50,933 nt of DNA, taken from the NCBI GenBank assembly GCA_020725805.1, contig DYEF01000050.1:1-50933 (forward strand), given 5' to 3'. Source of the DNA: Bdellovibrio sp. (GTDB taxonomy: Bacteria; Myxococcota; SpSt-1050). Positions 25,119 through 33,696 of this stretch are shown one piece after another. The notes below the pieces were generated by a model. That model saw nothing but the letters and a program-made list of their open reading frames with translations, did not search any database and was not told where the DNA came from. Numbering within the stretch: the first letter of the stretch is position 1; each line of letters starts with the position of its first letter. A program made the translations under genes and the position numbers.

Positions 25119-26690
25119 ATGCATTTCGTAATCAGATTCGAACCACCGGAGATAATAAATGTTAACTATAATTTTCATTCGCGTATCAGACCCGTTATGC
25201 CGGATGCGGAATTAAAGGAAGGAGACACTGTCATATTCAGAGGAGAGGAACCCCTGACAAGATCCGAATTCTATGAGATTGCCAACCGACTCGCCCCGAA
25301 AGGCATCGATATAATTTTCGAGACGCTGGGTCTTACATTCAATAACCCCGATAACCTGCCCTACATCTTCTCGAGATACAGGGTCAAAGAGATTCTTATA
25401 AAAATCTTCAGCCTGAATTTCCCCGTCAATGACAAATTCTTCTCATACATTGGTACGAGTATGAAGACCCTTCTGGGACTTGACAATTTACTCAACACAG
25501 GTTTTCAGAATGTCAGCATACTGACCTATATCAATCAGGATAAATTTCTCAACAGAATCAAATCCGTCTACGACTACAAAAACGAAAAGAAACTGAAGAA
25601 TCTGTATATAGAGCTTGATAGAGGTCTCCCGATAGAGAGAAGAACCGCCATATTAAAAGACCTGCTGGAGAAATTCGGGGAGGCAGAGGATATAATTGTC
25701 AGGAATAATGATTTCGATATAAGACTCAATGATATAAATGCCGGCAAAACCGAAATCAAATCAGACCCGGAAAGCGGCACACTGAATCTGGTACTGAGAA
25801 ATTTCTGCACTAACAACTGCACTTTCTGTACTACCCGGATTGTCCAGAGGGCGTATAATGCCCCCCTCCCTTTCGATTCGAAAGAGAGAGTGATAAAGGA
25901 TATCGGGCCGCATATAAAAAAACTGAAAAGGAAAAACCTGTTTGAAATCGTTGCCGTAGAGCCGCTCGAACACCCGCATATTCTGGAGATTCTCTCAGAA
26001 ATCAACGAATACGGATTTAGGAATATCAGGCTTCTGACACACGCAAGAGGACTGAAGGATAAGGACCTGCTGGAAAGGCTAAAAGGCCTTAATGTCAGGG
26101 AAATCATAATTCCGGTTACCTTTTACTCACCTGAATCAGCGGCAAAAAATGTAGGAGACCCTGAGGCATTTAATGACCTGAAGAGTGCCCTGAAAAACAT
26201 ATCGGGCGAAAAGCATATATCATTTACTTTCAACATTATTATTTCAAAACAGAATTATGAGGATATAGAAAAGATAGCCCAATTTCTGCGTTCCCACAAT
26301 ATTACGAATTTCAATATAAATCTGGCTCTCCCCTCAATCGAGGATAAAAGGTATTATCTGCCTTACGCCGTAAGTTTCACGGACCTGATGAAATCCGTTA
26401 AAAAGATCAAAGATACAGAACTCAAAAACAAAACAGTTCTTTCTCTTGCCTATATTATACCACCCTGCGTGATTGCCGGATATTTTGAAGAGGATATTAT
26501 AAAAAAGATAAAGGCAGAACACTCCAAAATCACCAAAAAGTCATTGTCTTCAAAACGGGATTTTTCCAGACATAAATCAACCGTCCCCTGCAAAAAGGCA
26601 GAACAATGCAGATACCGGGACTTTTGTGCCGGAGTCAACAATGTATATACAGAGACCTTCGGGGATAATGAATTCAGGCCTCTGATATGA
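25119..26690 (+). CDS. Radical SAM protein with a degenerate first domain
   Basis: This 523-residue protein contains a radical SAM cluster motif unusually far inside the chain: C-x3-C-x2-C at Cys230, Cys234 and Cys237. The 229 residues before it contain no cysteine, yet repeat the order of elements of the second half: GEEP versus VEP after a strand, a helix, then strand-rich (beta/alpha) segments. This looks like a duplicated TIM-like barrel whose first copy lost its cluster. Cysteines at 450, 491, 497 and 503 form a SPASM-like C-terminal cluster region. Its stop overlaps the next start (ATGA). Substrate is unknown; peptide or lipid modification at the envelope is possible from context. Confidence 0.8.
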   Translation: MHFVIRFEPPEIINVNYNFHSRIRPVMPDAELKEGDTVIFRGEEPLTRSEFYEIANRLAPKGIDIIFETLGLTFNNPDNLPYIFSRYRVKEILIKIFSLNFPVNDKFFSYIGTSMKTLLGLDNLLNTGFQNVSILTYINQDKFLNRIKSVYDYKNEKKLKNLYIELDRGLPIERRTAILKDLLEKFGEAEDIIVRNNDFDIRLNDINAGKTEIKSDPESGTLNLVLRNFCTNNCTFCTTRIVQRAYNAPLPFDSKERVIKDIGPHIKKLKRKNLFEIVAVEPLEHPHILEILSEINEYGFRNIRLLTHARGLKDKDLLERLKGLNVREIIIPVTFYSPESAAKNVGDPEAFNDLKSALKNISGEKHISFTFNIIISKQNYEDIEKIAQFLRSHNITNFNINLALPSIEDKRYYLPYAVSFTDLMKSVKKIKDTELKNKTVLSLAYIIPPCVIAGYFEEDIIKKIKAEHSKITKKSLSSKRDFSRHKSTVPCKKAEQCRYRDFCAGVNNVYTETFGDNEFRPLI

Positions 26691-27610
26691 AGAGAATATC
26701 ATTATTTTTATTTTTTATCCTGAGCTGTACAAAAACTGACTACTATAGTGATATAAAAAAAGACTGCGACCATAAAAGGGCAAAGGAATATTTCGAAAGG
26801 TTCAGCAGCAAAGGCGACCCCAATATATTTACCGTTATCGATGCAATGGCTGACTGCAGATCCGAAGAGATGGAAAGATTTCTGTCCGAAGAATATGCAA
26901 AATCATCTGAAAATATCAAAGGACATATCTATAAGAAACTTACCCGGAATAAGAGCAGAATATTTCTCGATACGGTACTGGGCATCCTTATTAACAAAAT
27001 CCAGACGAACCAGGATTACAGCACAGAACTCAACTATATCAGGGAGACAGACCCGTCATTTACTGAAAAGAGATACAACGAATATCAACTGAAACTTGAA
27101 AATGCCAGAAAAAACAAAAATCTGACCGCCATCGAGATCTATTCTGACAACATCAGAGCGCTTTCAAAGGTATTAAATATCAACAGTGAAGATACAAAGC
27201 TCAAGGAAGATATCGCAGCAATCAGGTCAGAGAAAGAGAGAGAAGATTTATATCAGAAATTTCTCGATGCCACAATGAATCAGGAGATGGGACGGGCATA
27301 TAATATTTTCAAAAAACTATCAGCAAACAAACACATAAGATTCAACGACAAAACAGCAAAACTGGAAGAGATACTCAGGCAGATATCCGATACCGAAGAA
27401 AAATTCTATGAGACAGCCCACAGACAGGATATGCTGATGATTGAGATAGAAAAGGAAAAAAGGGCCAAAAACGAAAATAGAGTAAAGAAGATGCAGGAAA
27501 AACTCCAGTCAGTCAAATCCGATATGGTCTTTAAGAAAAGGGCTCTTGACAGAGCGGCAAAGAAACTCGAAATCGTCAGGGAATTATTCGAAGAGGTCAG
27601 GATAAAGTGA
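26687..27610 (+). CDS. Helical/coiled-coil lipoprotein
   Basis: This is a 307-residue lipoprotein; the very short signal ends at Cys14 (FILSC). The mature part is almost entirely helical and charged. It has a TPR-like middle and a heptad-rich segment near residues 225-300 (KEKRAKNENRVKKMQEK), suggesting a coiled coil. No catalytic motif is seen and I do not recognise the family. Its start overlaps the radical SAM stop, and its own stop overlaps the next GTG start, each by 4 bases. Expression is therefore strictly coupled with both neighbours. It could be a scaffold or periplasmic partner. Confidence 0.75.
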   Translation: MKRISLFLFFILSCTKTDYYSDIKKDCDHKRAKEYFERFSSKGDPNIFTVIDAMADCRSEEMERFLSEEYAKSSENIKGHIYKKLTRNKSRIFLDTVLGILINKIQTNQDYSTELNYIRETDPSFTEKRYNEYQLKLENARKNKNLTAIEIYSDNIRALSKVLNINSEDTKLKEDIAAIRSEKEREDLYQKFLDATMNQEMGRAYNIFKKLSANKHIRFNDKTAKLEEILRQISDTEEKFYETAHRQDMLMIEIEKEKRAKNENRVKKMQEKLQSVKSDMVFKKRALDRAAKKLEIVRELFEEVRIK

Positions 27611-28188
27611 AAAAAACTCTCATTGTCCTTATCTTTTTAACATTTGTTCTGGTCTCGTCCGTCTTTATTTTCGACAAGTATTATATGCCCCTCTCCTGTA
27701 TTCTTTCTGACCTTAGCAGCTGTATTCAAAAGGCATCAGAATCGCAGAGTGCTGGTCTCATCAAACGTGTATGTGATAAATTACAAGAGGATAAATGTAT
27801 TGAACTTCTGGGGATATTGCACTCCAGAGCGATGGACAATCTCATCCCACCAGTCAGCAATGAATATTGTAACCGCAGCGAATCTGCCTTCTGTGCATTT
27901 TCATCAATCGCATACAGCATATCGGGAGACCGGAAAAATGCCCATATATTTGCCCAAAAGGGTTGTGAACTCAATGAAGGAGTCAGTTGTGCCATACTTG
28001 CCGGAATAGAACTTGATGAAGACAAATCAGAAGAGGCACTCAGGACTTCCCTCAAAGGTTGTCTTCTGAACTCTGCCGCTGCCTGTGCGATAGCCGGAAC
28101 CATTATGATTGAAAAAGGGGAAGAGAAAGAGGGAATGCAGTTTATCGACAGGTGTTGTCAACTTGGTGGAGAAGATTGCTGTGAATAG
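27607..28188 (+). CDS. Membrane-anchored Cys-rich helical repeat protein
   Basis: A 193-residue protein with an N-terminal hydrophobic anchor (residues 4-22) and a Cys-rich exported domain. Six C-x7-C pairs are present: 31/39, 56/64, 88/96, 120/128, 152/160 and 184/192. The last five recur every 32 residues exactly. Disulfide-bridged helix pairs with C-x7-C are the hallmark of Hcp/Sel1-like repeats, although those usually repeat at about 36 residues. The start is GTG, overlapping the upstream TGA. It ends the four-gene operon. Function is unknown; it might be a binding scaffold or the substrate of the operon's radical SAM or glycosyltransferase. Confidence 0.8.
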   Translation: MKKTLIVLIFLTFVLVSSVFIFDKYYMPLSCILSDLSSCIQKASESQSAGLIKRVCDKLQEDKCIELLGILHSRAMDNLIPPVSNEYCNRSESAFCAFSSIAYSISGDRKNAHIFAQKGCELNEGVSCAILAGIELDEDKSEEALRTSLKGCLLNSAAACAIAGTIMIEKGEEKEGMQFIDRCCQLGGEDCCE

Positions 28189-28207
28189 AACCTGCTCAAA
28201 ATGATGC

Positions 28208-28235
28208 TTGACATTACATATTTCAATGCTAAATT
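28208..28235 (+). promoter_or_regulatory. Extended -10 promoter
   Basis: A perfect TTGACA at 28208-28213, 16 bases, then TAAATT at 28230-28235 preceded by TG (extended -10). Transcription should begin near 28242, about 15 bases upstream of the ATG at 28257, just before CGGAGG. Confidence 0.6.
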
Positions 28236-28256
28236 GTAAAATTAACGGAGGTGTTT

Positions 28257-28877
28257 ATGAAATCAAAATACTCTATCTTAGGTATTGGTATTTTACTCTC
28301 TTTTATAAGCTTTACGCTCAATGCAGAAGATGTAAAGACAATAAAAGCCAATAGAGTCATTCAAAATGAAAAGATTGGCACTGTTAGTCAGACAACTATT
28401 GATAAACAGGAAGAAGATACTCTAAAAAGCAAGTTTTTTGCCGGCGGAAACTATGATATATCCTCAGGACCAAAATTGAGTTTAGGTTATTATTTTCACA
28501 AACACTTTGGTGCAGAGCTCGATTTCGGCTTCTATATAAATAACAGGAGAGATGAATATGCAGACCTTGGAGTTACTAAACTAAATAATTATCTATTTAA
28601 TCCATCGATTAGACTAAACATACCGGTTCATTACTCCAAGTGGTCCGTACTTTTAGTCTCTGTTTATAGTGGAATCCTTATTCACAAACCCGAGAGAGAA
28701 GATATGGGCATCGGGAACAGAACAGGTATTGCCCTCTCAGATGAAATATTTCTCTTAAAAGATAGGGCTACTTCACTACGTCTATCTGGCGGTGTTGAGT
28801 ATTTTACCTACAAGTCCGCTCAAGAGGGGAGCGGTTTTGATACCAATTTTGGCATAGGCTTTAATTATTATTTTTAA
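28257..28877 (+). CDS. Outer-membrane beta-barrel-like protein
   Basis: This 206-residue exported protein has a Sec signal ending near LNA-ED. A polar segment of about 35 residues follows, then alternating-residue amphipathic strands (LSLGYYFHKHFGAELDFGF, FNPSIRLNIPV, SLRLSGGVEYFTY). It ends in a C-terminal Phe (FNYYF), the pattern of small OmpW/OmpA-type barrels. GGAGGTG sits 5 bases before the ATG; the GTG at 28251 lies inside that site and is less likely. It has its own strong promoter and is 20 bases upstream of the large PKD lipoprotein, so the two probably share a transcript. Confidence 0.8.
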   Translation: MKSKYSILGIGILLSFISFTLNAEDVKTIKANRVIQNEKIGTVSQTTIDKQEEDTLKSKFFAGGNYDISSGPKLSLGYYFHKHFGAELDFGFYINNRRDEYADLGVTKLNNYLFNPSIRLNIPVHYSKWSVLLVSVYSGILIHKPEREDMGIGNRTGIALSDEIFLLKDRATSLRLSGGVEYFTYKSAQEGSGFDTNFGIGFNYYF

Positions 28878-28897
28878 TTTTTTAGGAGGAGAAAATT

Positions 28898-31800
28898 ATG
28901 AAAAGGTCAGTAGTTTTTATTTTGTTCGCACTTGTATCTATCTATGCAATTTCCTGTTCAGAGGAAGAAAAATTCTTCCCGGAGATAATTATCTCTGCAC
29001 CTGAGAGTGCCCGCATAAATACACCTGTATTGTTTGACGCATCACAATCAAAGGACAAAGACGGTATTATTGACGAGACCACATTTTCATTTGACTTCGG
29101 TGACGGGAGTGAAAAAGTGAGTGGTGTTTCAAAGGCGACACATACATTTACAAAGGCAGGAGATTATAAAATAACAGTAAAGGTCTCTGATAACGACAAA
29201 AATGAATCCATAAAAAGTATAATGATAAGCATTAAAAACAATCTTTCACCGGTCGCCGCCTTCACCTCGCCAGAAAAGGGGAGAATCAACACAGAGATTA
29301 AATTCGATGCGACATCATCATCCGACCCCGATGGAAGTATTGCAGATTATTCATTCGATTTTGGTGATTCAAGTGAAAAAGTGAATGGCAAGGCCATTGT
29401 TTATCACAAATATACAACAGCAGGTGTATATGATATTACACTTGAGGTTACAGACAATGAAGGTGCAAAGTCAAAAATTATTCACCAGATAGAAATTGTT
29501 GATAATCTCCCCCCGGTCGCCGCCTTCACCTCACCCTCAACATCTACAGAAGGAGAGATTATTACCGTTGACGCAACATCATCATATGACCCAGACGGAA
29601 ACATTGCAGAATATACACTTGATTTCGGCGATGGAAGCAATACATCAAAGACAGCCGTATCCAATCATATCTACACGAAGGCAGGAGAATATACTATCAA
29701 ACTAACTGTAAAAGACAATGAAGGAAAGGAATCAATCGCAGAAAAGATTATCACAGTGAATTCTCTGGCATCTCAAAGCATTCCTCCTAAGGCAGCCTTT
29801 ACTGCCCCCAGCACTGGTATTGTTAATTTTCCGGTTGTTTTCGACGGCTCAGCATCAGAATCAGGTTCGGGAAAGATTACTGAATACAAGTGGAATTTCG
29901 GAGACGGAAGTGCAGAGGTTAAAGGGATGGAAAGCCTTGTTAATCATACATTTTCATCAAAAGGAGTCTATACTGTATCTCTAACAGTTACATCTACACT
30001 AAAAGACGGAGCCACTACTCTCTCTGATACAATTTCAAAACAAATCACCATTGGCGAAGATGGAATAGCTGTTACTAAGATTGAACCCAATACAGGAACG
30101 TCTCTGGGTGGTACCGAGGTACTCATTACAGGAGTAAATTTCCCCAATGACGGAAGCATTAATGTATTATTTGATGGAAATGCAGGTATAGCGATTAATG
30201 TCCTTGATTCAACGAGAATTAAAGTGATTACGTCTCCAAACAATCCGGGCACAGTTGATGTTCTGATTACAAGCAGCAGAGGAAATGTATTGCTAAATGA
30301 CGGTTTTACCTTCTTTGGTTCTGACAACTATGCCACCACTGAATTCTGCCCAAAACTCCTCGTATCAGGAGGGACCTCACTTGGAATTAAGAGTTCAGAC
30401 GATGATGTCAATTATAATGTAAAACTCCCATTTGACTTTGAGTTTTTTGGAAAAAGATATGCAAAGGATTCAACACTCTATATAAGTACAAACGGATGGC
30501 TCTCATTCACAAATACATCTGCCCTGTTTAATCACTCGGCTATTCCATCAGCAAATAACCCCGCAACACTTATTGCCCCGATGTTTATGGATCTGGAGCC
30601 CGGGACAGAGGGACAGATTTATACTCAGACTTCAGGCACAGAGCCAAACAGGATATTTACGATTGCATTTAGAAAATTCACATCAAATCCCGGTCCGGGT
30701 GATGAATACAACTTTGAGGTCTCATTATACGAATCATCAAATGATATAAAATTTCAGTACCTCAATAATTATGACGACAACTATACAGATGGTTCTTTAG
30801 CCTTAATCGGTATTCAGGACATAAGTGTCGGTGGAACTCAGGCAAGTAGAAATTCATCTATCAGAGGGCTTGCACCCGGTGGAAGAGTCTATGTATTTAA
30901 GTACAACAGGCCCAATTATACCCTTCAGACCGATACAACTCTGACTATCTATAATCACAATCCAGACAATAACGGAGACATTGGAATTCAGGGTTCTATT
31001 ACAATAGATTTTACCAAGGAATTGAATTCAAATTCCATTACAAATAATATTACTATGACAGATTTGACCACAAGTAATAATGTCTCAATTAATCTCAATC
31101 TCTCATCTGATAAAAGGAGAATAACAATTACTCCCCAGAATCCTCTCGTGGTGGACAGAAAATACAGGATAAATATTCTCACCGGACTTACAGGCATCAA
31201 CAACTCCACATTCTCATTTGATCCAACAAAGGTCTCCTGCGGGCAGGTGAGTAATCCAACTACATATTCATTTGAAGTAACAGCAAGGGCAGGACTTGCT
31301 CAGACATTTAACCTCGGTATTGGTTCGAACCCGATGCAGATAAAACATCTCAAGAACTCAGAGTTCGCTTATGTGGTCAAGACAAACGGAAACAGAATGG
31401 AGTCCATTGAAACGAATGGAATGTATAGTCATTCAAGCATACAATTGCAGGACTGTACCACCCCGTCTTTTCTTGCTTTGAGCACCAATGATACTATCGG
31501 CTATGTATCCTGTCAGAACAACAGAGTTGCAGTTGTCAGCATTGACCCGAATAATTTTTATCAGATTGATACAAATGGTGCAGCCCCGGGTACTCAGTCA
31601 ATAAATGTCGGAAATCAGCCTGCCGGTATCGCTATCAGAAATACAAACGATAGGGTTTATCTGGCAAACTATAACGGAGATTCTGTCACAGTAATCAATA
31701 CGTCAACCTATGGTACCGTAACAACTGTAAATGTAGGGAATAATCCTATTGGTGTTACCATAAATAATCAAAAGAACCTTTTATATGTTGCAAACAGTGG

Positions 31801-32233
31801 AGATGATTCCGTTTCGATAATAGATATTCTAAGTGGTTCAGCAACAGAAAACAATGTAACTAATACTATAAACTTATCTAACTGCAACAACCCTTCTCAA
31901 ATTGCCGTAACTCCTGATGGTTCAAAGTATCTGGTTACATGTTCAGGTAATAATAGAGTAGCAATTGTTAATGCAAACAATAACACACAGATTACCAATG
32001 TAAATGTCGGAAATAATCCAGTGGGATTAGATATTACTTACGATGGAAAACTTGCTTATGTTGCTAATTTCAACGGAGATTCTGTAACAATAATCAATAT
32101 TGAATCAGGTACAGTATCACAGACAGTTTCGACAGGAGGAAACACAGACCCCTACTTTCTTACATTTATACCAAATACCTATACCGCACTTGTTACTCTC
32201 TACAACACAGACCAGATAGGAGTTATCAAGTAA
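28898..32233 (+). CDS. Giant PKD/IPT/beta-propeller surface lipoprotein
   Basis: This is an 1111-residue lipoprotein with signal ending at Cys20 (YAISC). Domains in order: four PKD repeats (about 28-390) with FDFGDGS-type motifs; one IPT/TIG domain (about 391-475); a nidogen-like region (about 480-670, STNGWLSFTN, APMFMDLEPG); an SbsA-like Ig domain (about 675-800); and a C-terminal YVTN/NHL-type beta-propeller (about 805-1111) with VGNNPVG-like blades at roughly 40-residue spacing. Such architectures are adhesive or ligand-binding. AGGAGG precedes the ATG. It is the second gene after the small barrel protein and is closed by a terminator at 32261. Binding partner unknown. Confidence 0.88.
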   Translation: MKRSVVFILFALVSIYAISCSEEEKFFPEIIISAPESARINTPVLFDASQSKDKDGIIDETTFSFDFGDGSEKVSGVSKATHTFTKAGDYKITVKVSDNDKNESIKSIMISIKNNLSPVAAFTSPEKGRINTEIKFDATSSSDPDGSIADYSFDFGDSSEKVNGKAIVYHKYTTAGVYDITLEVTDNEGAKSKIIHQIEIVDNLPPVAAFTSPSTSTEGEIITVDATSSYDPDGNIAEYTLDFGDGSNTSKTAVSNHIYTKAGEYTIKLTVKDNEGKESIAEKIITVNSLASQSIPPKAAFTAPSTGIVNFPVVFDGSASESGSGKITEYKWNFGDGSAEVKGMESLVNHTFSSKGVYTVSLTVTSTLKDGATTLSDTISKQITIGEDGIAVTKIEPNTGTSLGGTEVLITGVNFPNDGSINVLFDGNAGIAINVLDSTRIKVITSPNNPGTVDVLITSSRGNVLLNDGFTFFGSDNYATTEFCPKLLVSGGTSLGIKSSDDDVNYNVKLPFDFEFFGKRYAKDSTLYISTNGWLSFTNTSALFNHSAIPSANNPATLIAPMFMDLEPGTEGQIYTQTSGTEPNRIFTIAFRKFTSNPGPGDEYNFEVSLYESSNDIKFQYLNNYDDNYTDGSLALIGIQDISVGGTQASRNSSIRGLAPGGRVYVFKYNRPNYTLQTDTTLTIYNHNPDNNGDIGIQGSITIDFTKELNSNSITNNITMTDLTTSNNVSINLNLSSDKRRITITPQNPLVVDRKYRINILTGLTGINNSTFSFDPTKVSCGQVSNPTTYSFEVTARAGLAQTFNLGIGSNPMQIKHLKNSEFAYVVKTNGNRMESIETNGMYSHSSIQLQDCTTPSFLALSTNDTIGYVSCQNNRVAVVSIDPNNFYQIDTNGAAPGTQSINVGNQPAGIAIRNTNDRVYLANYNGDSVTVINTSTYGTVTTVNVGNNPIGVTINNQKNLLYVANSGDDSVSIIDILSGSATENNVTNTINLSNCNNPSQIAVTPDGSKYLVTCSGNNRVAIVNANNNTQITNVNVGNNPVGLDITYDGKLAYVANFNGDSVTIINIESGTVSQTVSTGGNTDPYFLTFIPNTYTALVTLYNTDQIGVIK

Positions 32234-32260
32234 TCAAAGTTTCCTGACAAGAAACATTAT

Positions 32261-32290
32261 AAGGCGTCAGTACCTCTGACGCCTTTTTTT
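32261..32290 (+). terminator. Intrinsic terminator after the PKD lipoprotein
   Basis: AAGGCGTCAG (32261-32270), loop TACCT, CTGACGCCTT, then a T tract. The stem is perfect over 10 base pairs. Its core GCGTCAG/CTGACGC is the same as in the terminator at 23104. Confidence 0.9.
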
Positions 32291-32300
32291 TACCGATTTT

Positions 32301-32328
32301 TTGACAGACTCAAAATCTGAATTATAAA
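32301..32328 (+). promoter_or_regulatory. Strong promoter abutting the PBP start codon
   Basis: TTGACA at 32301-32306, 16 bases, TATAAA at 32323-32328. The expected transcription start (32334-32336) coincides with the ATG at 32336, and no ribosome binding site is present. This suggests a leaderless mRNA. Confidence 0.6.
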
Positions 32329-32335
32329 GTATAGT

Positions 32336-33682
32336 ATGAGGGACTCAGTCATTAAAATTGTCAGACGCAGAACCAATAGCGGAATAAAGATATTCAGATT
32401 CTACCTGACGTTTATTGCCTTTGTGGTCTCTGTCCTGTTTATATGGGGACTCACAAATGTAAAAAGAGATCTGAGCATCAATGAAAAACTTATTGAGAGA
32501 TTCGAATACAACAATCTGAATGATTACCTCTCTTCGAAGGATGCAATCTGTGGACTCGACATTTCGGATTACAGGATAGAATTATCGGGCATCTTTGAAT
32601 CGAACGGAGAATACTATTATAAATACAAAGACGGGAAGACCGCAAAACTTACGCTCGACAGGAATATTCAGGAAATTCTGAAGAAAAGACTCTCTGCATA
32701 CAATCTCCCCTTTGCGGCAGCCGTAATAATGGACGCACAGAGCGGGAAGATTACAGGATTATATGAAGTCAGGGACCCAAGCAGCAGTTACTCCATTCTC
32801 AAGGCTTACAGGACGGCATCTGTATTCAAGGTCATTACAATGGAGACACTTCTGTCAACCGGCAGAATCAACCCATCCGATGAGATGTGCTACCACGGCG
32901 GGAAGAGGAGATTGAACAGAAATCTTCTGATAGAAAATCCGAAAAAAGACTACAGATGTATGGAAATTAATAAGGCACTCGGATATTCGGCAAATGTCAT
33001 ATTTGCCAGACTTGCCTACAGGTATCTCGACAGAGAGCTGCTCAACGAGCATACCTCCCTGTTTGGTTTCGGAGAAGAACTCCCCGTAGAATTTGATACG
33101 GAAACCAGCAGTATCAATACCCCCCTGCAAAGGGAGGAACTTGCATATACCGCCGCAGGTTTCGGTGAAACATATATCAGTCCGGTACACGGCGCTGTCA
33201 TAGCCTCCATAGTCGCCAACAGAGGTATTTACATCAAGCCAACGATAATAGAAGAGATTACGGACAATGAAGAAAACATACTCTACTCCCACACAACCTC
33301 GGAAATCAGAAGGGTTATGAGCGGAGACGTGGCAGATAAACTATCAGAAATGATGAGCTACACTGTAAAGGAAGGGACTGCCCATAAATTCTTTGCCAAG
33401 AGAAGACCGGTCGATTTCATTTCAGAAGTTCCTGTGGCCGGTAAGACAGGCTCTCTTGCAGAAAAGGAAGGCAATTACACAGAATACAACTGGTTTGTAG
33501 GCTTTGCCCCGAAGAAGAATCCCAGATACGTGATATCGGTACTCACCATTAATTCCGAGAGTATTTCTGCGCGGGCCGTCGTCTACGCAAGAAGAATCCT
33601 TGATGACCTCTTTGGTGGTAACAAATCAGGCAAATCCGTTGCAAAGATAAAGACAAAAAAACAATATCTGAGCAAAAGATAA
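32336..33682 (+). CDS. Penicillin-binding protein, transpeptidase domain
   Basis: This 448-residue membrane-anchored transpeptidase cross-links peptidoglycan stem peptides on the outer face of the inner membrane. One transmembrane helix lies at about residues 20-40. The three active-site motifs are intact: S162-V-F-K165, S218-A-N220 and K370-T-G372. It has no glycosyltransferase domain and only a short N-terminal region, so it is smaller than FtsI. The carboxy tail is Lys-rich. The start codon is placed directly at the predicted transcription start. It is a single-gene unit between a terminator and the convergent tsaD operon, with 14 bases separating the stops. Which cell-wall process it serves is not evident. 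Confidence 0.9.
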   Translation: MRDSVIKIVRRRTNSGIKIFRFYLTFIAFVVSVLFIWGLTNVKRDLSINEKLIERFEYNNLNDYLSSKDAICGLDISDYRIELSGIFESNGEYYYKYKDGKTAKLTLDRNIQEILKKRLSAYNLPFAAAVIMDAQSGKITGLYEVRDPSSSYSILKAYRTASVFKVITMETLLSTGRINPSDEMCYHGGKRRLNRNLLIENPKKDYRCMEINKALGYSANVIFARLAYRYLDRELLNEHTSLFGFGEELPVEFDTETSSINTPLQREELAYTAAGFGETYISPVHGAVIASIVANRGIYIKPTIIEEITDNEENILYSHTTSEIRRVMSGDVADKLSEMMSYTVKEGTAHKFFAKRRPVDFISEVPVAGKTGSLAEKEGNYTEYNWFVGFAPKKNPRYVISVLTINSESISARAVVYARRILDDLFGGNKSGKSVAKIKTKKQYLSKR

Positions 33683-33696
33683 AGCTCTGACCGTCT

